64,000 nucleotides of DNA from Anaerobacillus isosaccharinicus (GTDB taxonomy: Bacteria; Bacillota; Bacilli; Bacillales; Anaerobacillaceae), in NCBI RefSeq assembly GCF_001866075.3, contig NZ_CP063356.1:124001-188000 (forward strand). The letters are read 5' to 3'. Shown here piece by piece: positions 45,194-54,301 of the stretch. The notes beneath the pieces are model-generated. The model was given only the letters and a program-made list of their open reading frames with translations. It was not told where the DNA came from and did no database searches. Position 1 is the first letter of the stretch, and each line of letters opens with the position of its first letter. Position numbers and translations under genes: made by a program.

Positions 45194-46126
45194 TTAATAA
45201 ACAGTTTCTTTAAAGAAAAACCCTGTATCTAATTTACGATTAGCAGGTTGAATTTTCTCAACTTCTTGTAAGAAATAATATTTTTTATCTTGATAAGCAT
45301 CAGGGTCCTGTAAATAAAGCTCTATTGCCTCATCATACAACGCTGTTACTTTCTCTAAATAGTCGACGCTTTTTAAAATACCATCGATTTTAAACGAGTC
45401 TACACCAGCCTCAAGCATATCCTCTAATTCATCAATGATACAAATATCATTAGGGCTCATAATATGAGTTCCATTTTCATCTTCAAAAACAGGATATTTC
45501 GCTTCTCGTTCAGGGTCATGTAAGATTAGAGAACGATCCTTACTGCGCCCTTCAACCTTCAAATCTTTCCCTTGGAATTCCATATAATTACCTATCAACG
45601 TTCGTTTTGATTGAAACATACAAGTCATACCATGAACTTGTACTTCGATCTCGACCTCAGCATTTTCTTTTGTTTCAACGATTGCATCCATATTGATCTC
45701 TCTAGCCATAACTGCACGCTTAGCACCTTTTTGCCCCCAATAATTTGCAGTGAAATAATTGGTGGCTGTTGTTTCTGTATTCCAATGAAGTGCCATTTCT
45801 GGAGCTACCTCTCTTGCTGCCATGATAATAGCTGGATCACCAAAAACAATTGCATCTACTCCTACCTCAGCTAAAAATGAAATATAGTCCGGTAAAAGTT
45901 CTAATTTATCATTATGAAAAAGGGCATTCATCGCAACATATATTTTTGCATTAGCATTATGAGCGATTTTAACCGCTTCCTTTATGTCTTCTCTGGAAAA
46001 TTCACCTGCTAAACGTAAAGCGAATTTTTCTTCGCCAATGATAAAGGCTGTAGCTCCAGCCTTAATTAGTCTGCTAATATCTTCTACTTTTGACGGTGTT
46101 ACAAGAATTTCGGGTTTCTTCATCAT
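45194..46126 (-). CDS. trhP1: tRNA 5-hydroxyuridine synthesis protein TrhP1 (U32 family, YrrN)
   Basis: About 310 residues of the short U32 type, with EILVTPSKVEDISRLI at the start and the EVQVHGMTCMFQSKRTLIGNY signature. It lacks the C-terminal beta domain of TrhP2. The start is the ATG at 46124-46126. The open frame extends to 46324, but that part crosses into the IS110 element and encodes no family sequence. AAAGGA is about 12 nt upstream, a longish spacing. The IS element now lies between this gene and trmR, its usual upstream partner, so transcription must come from elsewhere or through the element. Confidence 0.92.
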   Translation of the reverse strand: MMKKPEILVTPSKVEDISRLIKAGATAFIIGEEKFALRLAGEFSREDIKEAVKIAHNANAKIYVAMNALFHNDKLELLPDYISFLAEVGVDAIVFGDPAIIMAAREVAPEMALHWNTETTATNYFTANYWGQKGAKRAVMAREINMDAIVETKENAEVEIEVQVHGMTCMFQSKRTLIGNYMEFQGKDLKVEGRSKDRSLILHDPEREAKYPVFEDENGTHIMSPNDICIIDELEDMLEAGVDSFKIDGILKSVDYLEKVTALYDEAIELYLQDPDAYQDKKYYFLQEVEKIQPANRKLDTGFFFKETVY

Positions 46127-46203
46127 AATAAGTTTCATTCCTTTCGCTGTGCTCAAGGCACAAAAAATTGATGAAAGAAGATCTCTCCCCCTATTAAAGT
46201 TGC

Positions 46204-46209
46204 TATAAT
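46204..46209 (+). promoter_or_regulatory. -10-like TATAAT at the left end of the IS110 element
   Basis: A perfect TATAAT without a good -35 in the flanking DNA. In IS110 elements a promoter is completed only when the ends join in the circular form; here TTGTGG at 47735-47740 could provide the -35. Confidence 0.4.
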
Positions 46210-46210
46210 G

Positions 46211-46420
46211 TATTTGGATAAGCAGATACACTACAGAGCACGAGGAGGTGAGTGGTGCAGTATAAAACTGCCCGCATAATAAGATGTGCCGTTTGCTGTC
46301 TTCAAGTACAAATAAGTGTGCCATCGAGCACGTAAACTAATCTTTGTGTAAACAATTCCCGTTTATGACATGGCAAACAGTCAATGTCTGCTTTATCCAC
46401 TATAAACTTTATGGGGGGAT
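46211..46420 (+). ncRNA. Candidate IS110 guide (bridge) RNA region
   Basis: The 210 bases between the TATAAT and the transposase gene have no ORF but several short stems, such as GCAGTATAAAACTGC near 46258-46272 and paired GTGCC / GGCAC-type words. Related IS110 elements encode their target/donor-recognising RNA at this position. No covariance search was possible, so this rests on position and element type. Confidence 0.4.
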
Positions 46421-46426
46421 GTGTTT

Positions 46427-47683
46427 ATGCTCAAAATTGTTTACCCTATTTGCTGTGGAATTGATGTCCACAAAAAATTTGTTGTTGCTACGATTGGTAA
46501 AACGAACAAATCGGGGGTTACGGAATACCAAACAAAGCAATTTTCAACATTCACCGAAGATTTACACCGTCTTCTAGATTGGTTAAAATCCCAATCTTGT
46601 AAACATGTCTGTATGGAGTCTACAGGCAAGTATTGGCACCCAGTGTTTAATATTTTGGAGCACGATTGTGATGTTGTCGTGGCTAACCCAAAATATGTTA
46701 AGGGCATCCGTGGCAAGAAAACCGATAAAAAAGATTCGATTTGGCTTTGCGACTTACACAAACATGGCTTAGTTCCTGGCAGTTTTATCCCGCCCTTGCT
46801 TATACGTCAAGTTCGAGATTTAATGCGATATCGTTTTAAACTTATCAATTTTAAGTCGAGTGAGAAAAACCGTGTTCAAAACTCGCTTACCGTTTCCAAC
46901 ATCATGATTTCAAGTGTAGTTTCAGATACATTTGGTGCAAGTTCTATGCGGATTATTAACCATATCTTAGATCATCCTGATGATATGGATTTTGATGTTT
47001 CATCGATGCTACACGGAAAGATGAAACACAAAACTGATACCATTGTTAAATCTATTCAAGGGCATTTGACGGAACCGCAAGCAGATAAAATGCGTGTATG
47101 CCTCGACCACATCGACAGTATTGAAAAGCACATCGCCGATATTGAATCTGTTGTTTTAAAACTAGTCCAACCCTACATGCCACAAATCCAATTGATATTG
47201 TCCCTACCAAGTATCAAGGATATCTTTACGGCTATCTCTATTCTTGGAGAAATCGGCATAGATATGTCTGTGTTTGTTTCTGACAAACATCTCTGTTCTT
47301 GGGCAGGGCTTACTCCGCAAAACAATGAAAGTGCAGGAAAGAAAAAATCTGTCCGTGTTTCGCGAGCTGGTGTGTATATCAAACCGTTACTAGTTCAATG
47401 TGCTAATGCTGCGATTAAGAGTAAAAAGTGTCCTTACTTTAAAATCCGTTATGACCAAATTAAGAAACGTCGAGGTCACAAAAAAGCGATTATTGCCATC
47501 GCGCATAAGCTACTCATTTGCATTTACCATATACTGAGTAAAAATGAACCTTTTAACGAAGAGTTATACAATACAGAAATCAAACCAAAAACAACTTATG
47601 CACCTCAGATTACAGAAGAAATGGCTTTACGATACCTAAAAACTTTAGGTTATCAGATCCCCGATAAGCTTACACACGTTTAA
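46427..47683 (+). CDS. IS110-family transposase (DEDD recombinase)
   Basis: About 418 residues. The N-terminal RuvC-like DEDD domain shows CCGIDVHKKF (first Asp), CMESTGKYWHP (Glu) and KTDKKDSIWLCDL (last Asp pair). The C-terminal Transposase_20 domain shows LILSLPSIKDIFTA, SWAGLTPQNNESAGKKKS with the expected catalytic Ser, and KKAIIAIAHKLLICIYHIL. Full length and apparently intact. ATG at 46427, 7 nt after GGGGGGA. Confidence 0.95.
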   Translation: MLKIVYPICCGIDVHKKFVVATIGKTNKSGVTEYQTKQFSTFTEDLHRLLDWLKSQSCKHVCMESTGKYWHPVFNILEHDCDVVVANPKYVKGIRGKKTDKKDSIWLCDLHKHGLVPGSFIPPLLIRQVRDLMRYRFKLINFKSSEKNRVQNSLTVSNIMISSVVSDTFGASSMRIINHILDHPDDMDFDVSSMLHGKMKHKTDTIVKSIQGHLTEPQADKMRVCLDHIDSIEKHIADIESVVLKLVQPYMPQIQLILSLPSIKDIFTAISILGEIGIDMSVFVSDKHLCSWAGLTPQNNESAGKKKSVRVSRAGVYIKPLLVQCANAAIKSKKCPYFKIRYDQIKKRRGHKKAIIAIAHKLLICIYHILSKNEPFNEELYNTEIKPKTTYAPQITEEMALRYLKTLGYQIPDKLTHV

Positions 47684-47792
47684 CCTTTATTTTAATACAT
47701 TTTTTTCCAAGTCCTCTTATAGAGTAGGCTTATTTTGTGGTGCCTAATTTTAGTTAATGACGAAGTTCAGAGTTCTTTCAAACTATCACCAC

Positions 47793-48431
47793 CTATTTTT
47801 TCTTCGATATTGCCATACCATCGCCAATTGGATAGAATGTCGTCTCATACCCATCATTTTGCATTAACATTTCATTATAACTTTTTAAATTAGTGACCAT
47901 CGTTCTTATCCCCTTGGCAATTTTCCCCTCATTTGCCACTATCCCCTTATAGAGGACATTATCACTGACAATAAGACCATGTTGTTGAACTAGGGGGCTG
48001 TATAACTCAAAGAACCGCTTATATTGACCTTTAGCTGCATCTATAAATAAACAGTCAAACGAACCATACTGTTCAATTTCAGTAGCTACTTCTAGGGCAT
48101 CTCCAAACATAAGAGTAACTCGACTTTCAAGATTAGCTCTCTTAATAAACTCTTTTGCAACAAGATATCTTTTTTCATCTCTCTCAACTGAAACAATTTG
48201 ACAATGTGGTAGCTTCTCGGCAACCCTCATCGCTGAATAACCTATGGCTGTGCCAATTTCCAACACTTTACTTGTTCCTGTAAAAGAAAGAATTTGTAAC
48301 ATTGCTTCAATACTAACAATATCCATGATCGGAACATCATGTTCCTCTGCATACTGTTCCATTTCCGTTAACAATGGATTTCGCGGCTTAATTAAAGAGC
48401 TTAGATATGCATTTACTTGCTCTGAGACCAT
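47793..48431 (-). CDS. trmR: tRNA 5-hydroxyuridine methyltransferase TrmR (YrrM)
   Basis: 212 residues of the class I, catechol-O-methyltransferase-like fold. VLEIGTAIGYSAMRVAEKL binds SAM, FDCLFIDAAKGQYKRFFE carries metal/catalytic Asp, and GLIVSDNVLYKG completes the metal site. In B. subtilis TrmR methylates ho5U34 to mo5U34, the step after TrhP1/TrhP2. AAGGAGG precedes the ATG. Downstream the usual partners trhP1-trhP2 are still present but cut off by the IS110 element. Confidence 0.93.
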   Translation of the reverse strand: MVSEQVNAYLSSLIKPRNPLLTEMEQYAEEHDVPIMDIVSIEAMLQILSFTGTSKVLEIGTAIGYSAMRVAEKLPHCQIVSVERDEKRYLVAKEFIKRANLESRVTLMFGDALEVATEIEQYGSFDCLFIDAAKGQYKRFFELYSPLVQQHGLIVSDNVLYKGIVANEGKIAKGIRTMVTNLKSYNEMLMQNDGYETTFYPIGDGMAISKKK

Positions 48432-48519
48432 TATAAAAAGCCTCCTTATATGAATTCTAAAAAGAACGATTTATTCTATCATAAACAGAAAGAGAATGCG
48501 AATAAATCACACTCTCTAC

Positions 48520-48539
48520 AAAAGGTTGACTAACCTTTT
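48520..48539. repeat. Short perfect hairpin downstream of mltG
   Basis: AAAAGGTT and AACCTTTT around GACT. Lying between mltG and trmR, it may act as a second terminator after the stem at 48559-48590. Confidence 0.5.
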
Positions 48540-48558
48540 AAGATACATCAAATTCTTA

Positions 48559-48590
48559 ACCGACCTAAGCTGAGTTTTAGTTAGGTCGGT
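48559..48590 (-). terminator. mltG: Terminator-like hairpin after mltG
   Basis: Perfect 10-bp stem ACCGACCTAA / TTAGGTCGGT with a 12-nt loop, about 38 nt past the mltG stop. The T-run is weak on the minus strand. Confidence 0.65.
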
Positions 48591-48627
48591 GTTGTGTATT
48601 TATACCTCTTGATAAAAACGGTGATTA

Positions 48628-49755
48628 TCAGTTACGATACTGACTCAAAATTTGTTGATGTTGTTGGAACGTTTCTGAGTACATGACTTCTCCATCACTT
48701 CTTGCATAGAAGTATAAATACTTATGCTCTTGTGGTTGGAGGGCAGCTTTTATCGACGCTTCACCTGGATTATTGATTGGTCCTATAGGAATCCCAGCAT
48801 AACGGTATGTGTTATAAGGTGAATCGATTTCTAAATGCTCATATAATGTCCTTGAAAAATGTTCACCATGTGCATAAGCGACAGTTGGATCTACCTGCAG
48901 TGCCATATTAATATTCAGGCGATTATAGAGCACTCCAGAAATAATGTAACGGTCTTCAGTTTTTTGAGCCTCACCTTCAATAATCGAAGCCAATGTCATG
49001 ATTTCGTGAATGTTATATTCACTTTCCTCTAGATCTTCAAAATATTTACCTACAACTTGTTCTGTTCTTTGGAGCATCGCTTCGATAATTGCTTCAATCG
49101 AAGGGTTTTCTTCGACAAAATCATATCTAGATGGGAATAAATAACCTTCTAGAGGCCATCTTATCCTTTCATCTAATATATCATCAGTTAGGATTGAATA
49201 ACGATTGATTAAGCTTTGAAGATAGTCTTTATCTTGAACTTTTTCTGTCAGATCTTCAATTGTATGATTAGTTTTTTCTGAAATAACATTTAAAATACTT
49301 TCCAGCCATCTTCCCTCTGGAATAGTGAAAGAAAACGCATATTCTTGATACACTGTCCCTTCTTTTAAAGCAGCGATCATTTCATCCATGTGCATCGACT
49401 TTGATAACTGATAATCGCCAGCCTGGAACCCTGTTTCATTTTTATAGCGAATATAATAACGGAAAAAACTAGCATTTTTAATAAGTCCATGTTCTTCTAA
49501 TATAGTACCAATTCTAGTACTCGTTGAACCAATTGGAATATGCACATTAATTAACTCTTCACTAGTCTCGTCTATTGGTTCTAGTCCACCTTTTACGTAA
49601 TAATATGCAGATGTTCCAGCAACTGTAAATGCAATAATTAGTAGCAATAAACATACCATGACAATTTTCCGAACGATACTTGCTTCTTCTTGACGTTCCC
49701 TTAATAATTTCTTTTTTATTTCTTGCTTTACTTTTTGTTTATCATCTGAAGACAT
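48628..49755 (-). CDS. mltG: Endolytic murein transglycosylase MltG (YrrL)
   Basis: About 375 residues of the YceG/MltG family. A basic cytosolic segment and one transmembrane helix (about 33-53) lead to a LysM-like domain (about 70-150) and the catalytic domain, with Glu in MTLASIIEGEAQ, then LQVDPTVAYAHGEH and SPYNTYRYAGIPIGPINNPG. It cuts nascent glycan strands outside the membrane. The ATG with GGGGGAGG upstream is preferred over one seven codons earlier. Order mltG-trmR matches B. subtilis. Confidence 0.95.
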   Translation of the reverse strand: MSSDDKQKVKQEIKKKLLRERQEEASIVRKIVMVCLLLLIIAFTVAGTSAYYYVKGGLEPIDETSEELINVHIPIGSTSTRIGTILEEHGLIKNASFFRYYIRYKNETGFQAGDYQLSKSMHMDEMIAALKEGTVYQEYAFSFTIPEGRWLESILNVISEKTNHTIEDLTEKVQDKDYLQSLINRYSILTDDILDERIRWPLEGYLFPSRYDFVEENPSIEAIIEAMLQRTEQVVGKYFEDLEESEYNIHEIMTLASIIEGEAQKTEDRYIISGVLYNRLNINMALQVDPTVAYAHGEHFSRTLYEHLEIDSPYNTYRYAGIPIGPINNPGEASIKAALQPQEHKYLYFYARSDGEVMYSETFQQHQQILSQYRN

Positions 49756-49866
49756 TATTTTCCTCCCCCTCAACATGTACCATAGAGGACCATTTTATAC
49801 ATTTATTTTGAACTCATAAAAAGTACAACACTCCTATTATACTATATTTCAACAAAATTTCATTAT

Positions 49867-49911
49867 CTATGTAGAATTACAATATAAAATGTAGAATGTA
49901 AAATGTGAATG
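49867..49911. repeat. AATGTAGAATGT-type repeat, copy R2 (partial)
   Basis: ATCTATGTAGAATTAC, AATATAAAATG and TAGAATGTAAAATGTGAATG words without a right arm; upstream of mltG. Confidence 0.65.
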
Positions 49912-49967
49912 AACACTAAGTACAAGGGTTCTGAGTGATTTTTTTAACCAAGTTTTTACATAAAAAA

Positions 49968-50001
49968 AGCAGTTCTCATTTATTTGAGAACTGCTTTTTT
50001 A
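49968..50001 (-). terminator. yrzB: Terminator of yrzB
   Basis: Perfect stem AAAAAGCAGTTCTCA / TGAGAACTGCTTTTT with a short loop, T-runs on both strands, 7 nt from the stop at 50008. Confidence 0.93.
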
Positions 50002-50007
50002 TAGTTA

Positions 50008-50316
50008 TTATTGATCTTCGTCTTCGTCGTCTTCTTCGCCTTCTTGGAATGTGTTGAGCATTTCTTCAACAATTTCCCACTCTTCGTCTGTTTCGATTGG
50101 GATAAGCTGTAAATCGTCTTCTCCCTCTCCTGTTTCTGTGTATTGGAAAGCATGAACTTCTACTTCCTCGTCATCACTATCTTCATCACCAACAGCGATT
50201 AAAACCATGTATGACTTACCTGTCTCATCTACATCAAATGTAAATAAAACTTCAAATAAGTGCTCATCTCCATTTTCATCTGGAATTACGATACGTTCTC
50301 TTTCAGTATTTTCCAT
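50008..50316 (-). CDS. yrzB: DUF1292 family protein YrzB
   Basis: 102 residues, highly acidic, with the DUF1292 pattern RIVIPDENGDEHLFEVLFTFDVDETGKSYM split by Asp/Glu clusters, ending in a run of Glu and Asp. No catalytic residues are known for the family. It follows ruvX, as in B. subtilis (ireB-like, ruvX, yrzB). Cytosolic; function unknown. Confidence 0.9.
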   Translation of the reverse strand: MENTERERIVIPDENGDEHLFEVLFTFDVDETGKSYMVLIAVGDEDSDDEEVEVHAFQYTETGEGEDDLQLIPIETDEEWEIVEEMLNTFQEGEEDDEDEDQ

Positions 50317-50405
50317 AATAACACCCCATTAATTTTATATATCAAAATGCTTTAAATACTCATAAGTTAATATTCACATATTTACTTGTTTGCATTCGTA
50401 TTACA

Positions 50406-50822
50406 TTATGATGATGAATCTAAGTACCCTTGTAGGATCATTACTGCAGCCATTTTATCAATGACCTTCTTTCGCTTTTTACGGCTCATATCCGCAGCAA
50501 TAAGCATTTTTTCTGCAGCAACTGTAGTTAAACGTTCATCCCACATAATAACAGGCAAGCCAAACCGTTCCTTGACCTCTTCGGCAAATTGCTGGCATGC
50601 TACGCCACTAGGTCCGATTGTTCCATTCATATTTTTAGGAAGACCTACAACTACCTTATTAATTTCAAGTTCAGTAATTAGTTTTTTTAACTTCTGCCAA
50701 TCACTCTCAGGATTTTCACTATCGCGTCTAATCGTTTCTACGCCTTGGGCTGTCCAGCCTAATTCATCACTAGCTGCTACGCCAATTGTTTTCGTACCAA
50801 CATCTAAGCCTAATGTTCTCAT
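50406..50822 (-). CDS. ruvX: Putative Holliday junction resolvase / pre-16S rRNA nuclease RuvX (YqgF family)
   Basis: 138 residues of the RNase H-like YqgF family: [17 protein letters not shown] carries the first catalytic Asp, [16 protein letters not shown] follows, and [15 protein letters not shown] supplies the acidic DER motif. E. coli YqgF matures 16S rRNA 5' ends. GAGGAG precedes the ATG, which lies 1 nt after the ireB-like stop. Confidence 0.95.
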   Translation of the reverse strand: MRTLGLDVGTKTIGVAASDELGWTAQGVETIRRDSENPESDWQKLKKLITELEINKVVVGLPKNMNGTIGPSGVACQQFAEEVKERFGLPVIMWDERLTTVAAEKMLIAADMSRKKRKKVIDKMAAVMILQGYLDSSS

Positions 50823-50823
50823 A

Positions 50824-51090
50824 TTACTCCTCTTGGTGCTGTGATAAATAAGATTTCACTAATTCTTCAATTAATTCATCTCTCTCAAGCTTACGAATTA
50901 ACGACCTTGCATCTTTATGCCTTGGAATATAAGCAGGATCTCCTGATAATAAATAACCAACAATCTGGTTAATAGGATTATATCCCTTCTCTTCCAATGC
51001 TTTGTATACAGTTAGTAGTACTTCTTGAACATTCGTATCTACTGAGTCATCTTGGAAATTAAATTTCATCGTATTATCCATAGAACTCAT
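50824..51090 (-). CDS. yrzL: IreB-family regulatory protein (YrzL, UPF0297)
   Basis: 88 residues, the standard length, starting at the ATG before [31 protein letters not shown] and [21 protein letters not shown] are family signatures. In Enterococcus the orthologue IreB is a target of the IreK kinase. Encoded between alaS and ruvX as in other bacilli. A frame to 51120 adds ten unsupported residues. Confidence 0.93.
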   Translation of the reverse strand: MSSMDNTMKFNFQDDSVDTNVQEVLLTVYKALEEKGYNPINQIVGYLLSGDPAYIPRHKDARSLIRKLERDELIEELVKSYLSQHQEE

Positions 51091-51191
51091 CACAAACACC
51101 TCTTTTCCTACAATGCACATTGATTTTTTACAAATCCAATAAAACTGGACAAGTAATACTGATAACCATATTGTACACTAACATGAATTAT

Positions 51192-53828
51192 TTAGGAAAT
51201 TGTTTTCAGAAATTGTGGGACAAAATCTAACGCTTCTTGAAGCTGGTCAGGATTTTTACCACCGGCTTGGGCCATATCAGGTCGCCCTCCACCGCCGCCA
51301 CCACAGCGTGTTGCCACTTCTTTAACAATATTTCCTGCGTGGTATCCACCCTTGATTAGATCATTTGTTACTCCTGCAACAATATTTACTTTCCCATTAT
51401 TGACAGCACCTAATACAACAATACCTGATCCAAGCTTATTTTTTAATGTATCTACAAGTCCACGAATGCTATCCATGTCAGCAACCTTTACTACTTGTGC
51501 AATAACTGACACATCATTAACTTTAATTACATTATCAATAAGCCCACCTGCTTCCATGTTTCCAAGCTTCGCTGCTAAAGACTCGTTCTCCCGTTGAAGG
51601 TTACGTAGTTGTAATTGTAACTGCTCTACTTTATCAGGTACATCTTTTAAATTAGATTTCACTAATTTTGCAGTGTCTTTAAGTAAATCAACTTGAGAAT
51701 TCATGTGCTCATAAGCACCTTTTCCTGTAACAGCTTCAATACGACGAATACCTGCCCCGATTCCCGATTCAGAGACGATCTTAAACAACCCTATTTCAGC
51801 TGTATTTTTCACGTGACAGCCCCCACATAGTTCTAGACTATAATCGCCAACTTGAACAACTCGGACTACATCGCCATATTTTTCACCAAATAACGCCATC
51901 GCTCCCATTGCTTTTGCCTCATCAATTTTCTTATTAGAAATATTGACAGAGATTGCATCCCAAATCTTATGGTTCACAATTGATTCGATCTTACTTAATT
52001 CTTCTGGTGTAACTTGACCAAAATGTGAAAAGTCAAAGCGTAAACGATTTTCCGAAACTAATGATCCAGCTTGATTAACATGCTCTCCAAGAGTATCTTT
52101 CAGAGCCCGATGCAGTATGTGAGTAGCCGTATGATTTTTTACAATTCCGATACGTTCCGTTTCTTCCACAACTGAAGTAAACTTCATTCCGGTTCTAACT
52201 GTCCCCTCAACGATTTTCGCTGTATGAAGATTTTGACCATTAGGAGCTTTTTGTACATCTTCAATCTGTAGAACCGTACCCTCAGCTCTCATCGTACCTT
52301 TATCCGCTACTTGTCCACCACTTTCCGCATAAAATGGCGTTTTGTCAACGATGATCTTAATTACATCACCAGCTGTCGCTTCAGTAACTAACTCTTTATC
52401 CTTAATAATCGCCTCAATAACTGAAGTTGTTGAAAGGTTTTCATATCCGACAAATTCACTGACAATTTTTAACTCACCTAAAACACTATCTTGTGTTTGC
52501 ATCGAATCGCCAGTTTGACGAGCTGAACGAGCTCTGTCTCTTTGTTTTTCCATCTCTTCTTCAAAACCGTGACGATCAATCGCAAGTCCTGCTTCCTCAA
52601 CATATTCTTCGGTCAAGTCGACAGGGAATCCGTAAGTATCATATAAGCGGAAAACGTTTTCGCCAGAAATTATCGATTCATTTGCTTGTTTTGCTTGTTC
52701 GATTACTTTTGATAAGATCGTTAAACCTTCATTTAATGTTTCATGGAAACGCTCTTCTTCATTCTTGATGACCTTTTGAACAAATTCAGTTTTGTCCTTA
52801 ACCTCTGGATAGAAATCAACCATGATTTCGCCAACAACAGGAACTAATTCATACATAAATGGTCTATGGATGTTAATTAGTTTGGCGTATCGAACAGCTC
52901 TTCGAAGTAAACGTCTAAGTACATAACCACGACCTTCATTTGAAGGTAATGCTCCATCAGCAATGGCAAAGCTAACAGTTCGAACATGGTCTGCGATCAC
53001 TTTAAATGAAACATCAATTTCTTTATTCTTACCATAAGCCTGACCTGATATTTGTTCAGTCGCCTTAATGATTGGAACAAAAAGGTCCGTATCAAAATTC
53101 GTTGGCACGTCTTGAACAACAGATACCATTCGTTCAAGTCCCATTCCTGTATCGATGTTTTTCTTAGGAAGTGGTGTGTAAGTCCCATCTGGGTTATGGT
53201 TAAATTGTGAAAATACTAAATTCCAAACTTCTAAATAACGCTCATTTTCTCCACCTGGATATAGCTCAGGGTCACTTTCATCACTTCCATACTTCTCACC
53301 GCGATCATAGAAAATTTCTGTATTTGGACCACTTGGACCTTCGCCAATATCCCAGAAATTCCCTTCTAAACGAATAATTCTTTCTTCAGGAACACCAATT
53401 TTTTTAAACCAAATGTCAAAGGCTTCATGATCTTCAGGGTGAATTGTAACAGAAAGTTTCTCTGGATCAAAGCCAATCCAGTTTTCGCTCGTTAAGAACT
53501 CCCAAGCCCACTCAATTGCTTCTTTTTTAAAGTAATCACCGATCGAAAAGTTCCCTAGCATTTCAAAAAATGTATGGTGACGGGCAGTTTTCCCAACGTT
53601 TTCAATATCATTTGTACGAATTGATTTTTGAGCGTTCGTAATTCTCGGATTATCAGGAATAACACGACCATCAAAATACTTCTTTAACGTTGCAACACCA
53701 CTGTTAATCCAAAGTAATGATGGATCTTCATGAGGCACTAGAGAAGCACTAGGCTCCACAGCATGTCCTTTCTCCTTAAAAAAATCTAAAAACATTTGCC
53801 TTACTTCAACAGAAGTTAATCGCTTCAT
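51192..53828 (-). CDS. alaS: Alanyl-tRNA synthetase
   Basis: 878 residues with all AlaRS parts: class II catalytic core ([14 protein letters not shown] start, [20 protein letters not shown] motif 2 region), tRNA-recognition helices, the editing domain with zinc-binding [11 protein letters not shown] and [15 protein letters not shown], and the C-terminal DHHA1/C-Ala end [15 protein letters not shown]. It charges tRNA-Ala and clears Ser or Gly mischarges. AGGGAGG precedes the ATG. Controlled by the T-box upstream. Confidence 0.98.
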   Translation of the reverse strand: MKRLTSVEVRQMFLDFFKEKGHAVEPSASLVPHEDPSLLWINSGVATLKKYFDGRVIPDNPRITNAQKSIRTNDIENVGKTARHHTFFEMLGNFSIGDYFKKEAIEWAWEFLTSENWIGFDPEKLSVTIHPEDHEAFDIWFKKIGVPEERIIRLEGNFWDIGEGPSGPNTEIFYDRGEKYGSDESDPELYPGGENERYLEVWNLVFSQFNHNPDGTYTPLPKKNIDTGMGLERMVSVVQDVPTNFDTDLFVPIIKATEQISGQAYGKNKEIDVSFKVIADHVRTVSFAIADGALPSNEGRGYVLRRLLRRAVRYAKLINIHRPFMYELVPVVGEIMVDFYPEVKDKTEFVQKVIKNEEERFHETLNEGLTILSKVIEQAKQANESIISGENVFRLYDTYGFPVDLTEEYVEEAGLAIDRHGFEEEMEKQRDRARSARQTGDSMQTQDSVLGELKIVSEFVGYENLSTTSVIEAIIKDKELVTEATAGDVIKIIVDKTPFYAESGGQVADKGTMRAEGTVLQIEDVQKAPNGQNLHTAKIVEGTVRTGMKFTSVVEETERIGIVKNHTATHILHRALKDTLGEHVNQAGSLVSENRLRFDFSHFGQVTPEELSKIESIVNHKIWDAISVNISNKKIDEAKAMGAMALFGEKYGDVVRVVQVGDYSLELCGGCHVKNTAEIGLFKIVSESGIGAGIRRIEAVTGKGAYEHMNSQVDLLKDTAKLVKSNLKDVPDKVEQLQLQLRNLQRENESLAAKLGNMEAGGLIDNVIKVNDVSVIAQVVKVADMDSIRGLVDTLKNKLGSGIVVLGAVNNGKVNIVAGVTNDLIKGGYHAGNIVKEVATRCGGGGGGRPDMAQAGGKNPDQLQEALDFVPQFLKTIS

Positions 53829-53849
53829 TTAAAATTCCTCCCTTTAATT

Positions 53850-53949
53850 AATGTAGAATTGAGAATGCAAAATGTAAAATTACTCTTATGTACTGCTTCG
53901 AAGCTATTGCTCACATCATTCTAAATTTCACATTCTACATTCTACATTT
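53850..53949. repeat. AATGTAGAATGT-type repeat, copy R3, within the alaS leader
   Basis: A complete copy: left AATGTAGAATTGAGAATG and AAAATGTAAAAT, centre TGCTTCGAAGC, right CATTCTAAATTTCACATTC and TACATTCTACATTT. It sits between the T-box terminator and the alaS ribosome site, so it is part of the read-through mRNA. Confidence 0.8.
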
Positions 53950-53954
53950 GAATA

Positions 53955-54228
53955 GAAAAAAGCCCCCATCCCAAACAGGGACGAGAGCTGAACTCACGCG
54001 GTACCACCCTAGTTATGAGCAGAAATATGCTCATCACCTTCATCATTAATAACGGTTTTTAGCCGGCAGGTTTTGGCCTGCTTTCAGGAGTAGCATTTTA
54101 TTAACCTTCATCTAGAATTTCTCTCAGCCATGGAAATTCCTCTCTGCTTTAAGGAAAAGATTATCTTTCCTATTTAAGATGGACTTTAATAAAGGGTTCC
54201 TTCATCAAGTTTCAATATTTTGCTTATA
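53955..54228 (-). promoter_or_regulatory. alaS: Alanine T-box leader of alaS
   Basis: On the minus strand the leader contains the T-box AGGGTGGTACCGCG (53998-54011) and a terminator (CTCTCGTCCCTGTTTGGGATG then GGGGGCTTTTTT). Stem I includes an AGAGAGGAA-type element, and the likely specifier is GCU at 54092-54094 (in AATGCTACTC), an alanine codon. Uncharged tRNA-Ala should favour antitermination and raise alaS expression. Confidence 0.93.
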
Positions 54229-54234
54229 AAAGTC

Positions 54235-54263
54235 ATTATAGTTATGGGAAAACCCTTTGTCAA
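54235..54263 (-). promoter_or_regulatory. alaS: Sigma A promoter of alaS
   Basis: TTGACA and TATAAT, both perfect, separated by exactly 17 bp. The start point would be near 54228, at the head of the T-box leader. Confidence 0.93.
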
Positions 54264-54301
54264 TACAAGCCTAAGATTACTTCATTCTTTTATCAAGCAG
54301 A

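Larger units (their letters stand above)
46191..47745 (+). mobile_element. IS110-family insertion sequence (ends approximate)
   Basis: The element carries one DEDD transposase with about 235 non-coding bases to its left and only about 60 to its right, the arrangement of the IS110 group proper (IS1111 types have it reversed). There are no terminal inverted repeats, as expected. CT dinucleotides at 46191-46192 and 47744-47745 are possible core ends, chosen because joining them would bring TTGTGG 16 bp from TATAAT. The exact ends need an empty-site comparison. It splits the trmR-trhP1 gene pair. Confidence 0.7.

Noticed and set aside
46127-46324. N-terminal extension of TrhP1 by 66 residues
   Set aside because: The added part comes largely from IS110 sequence and has no U32 family similarity.
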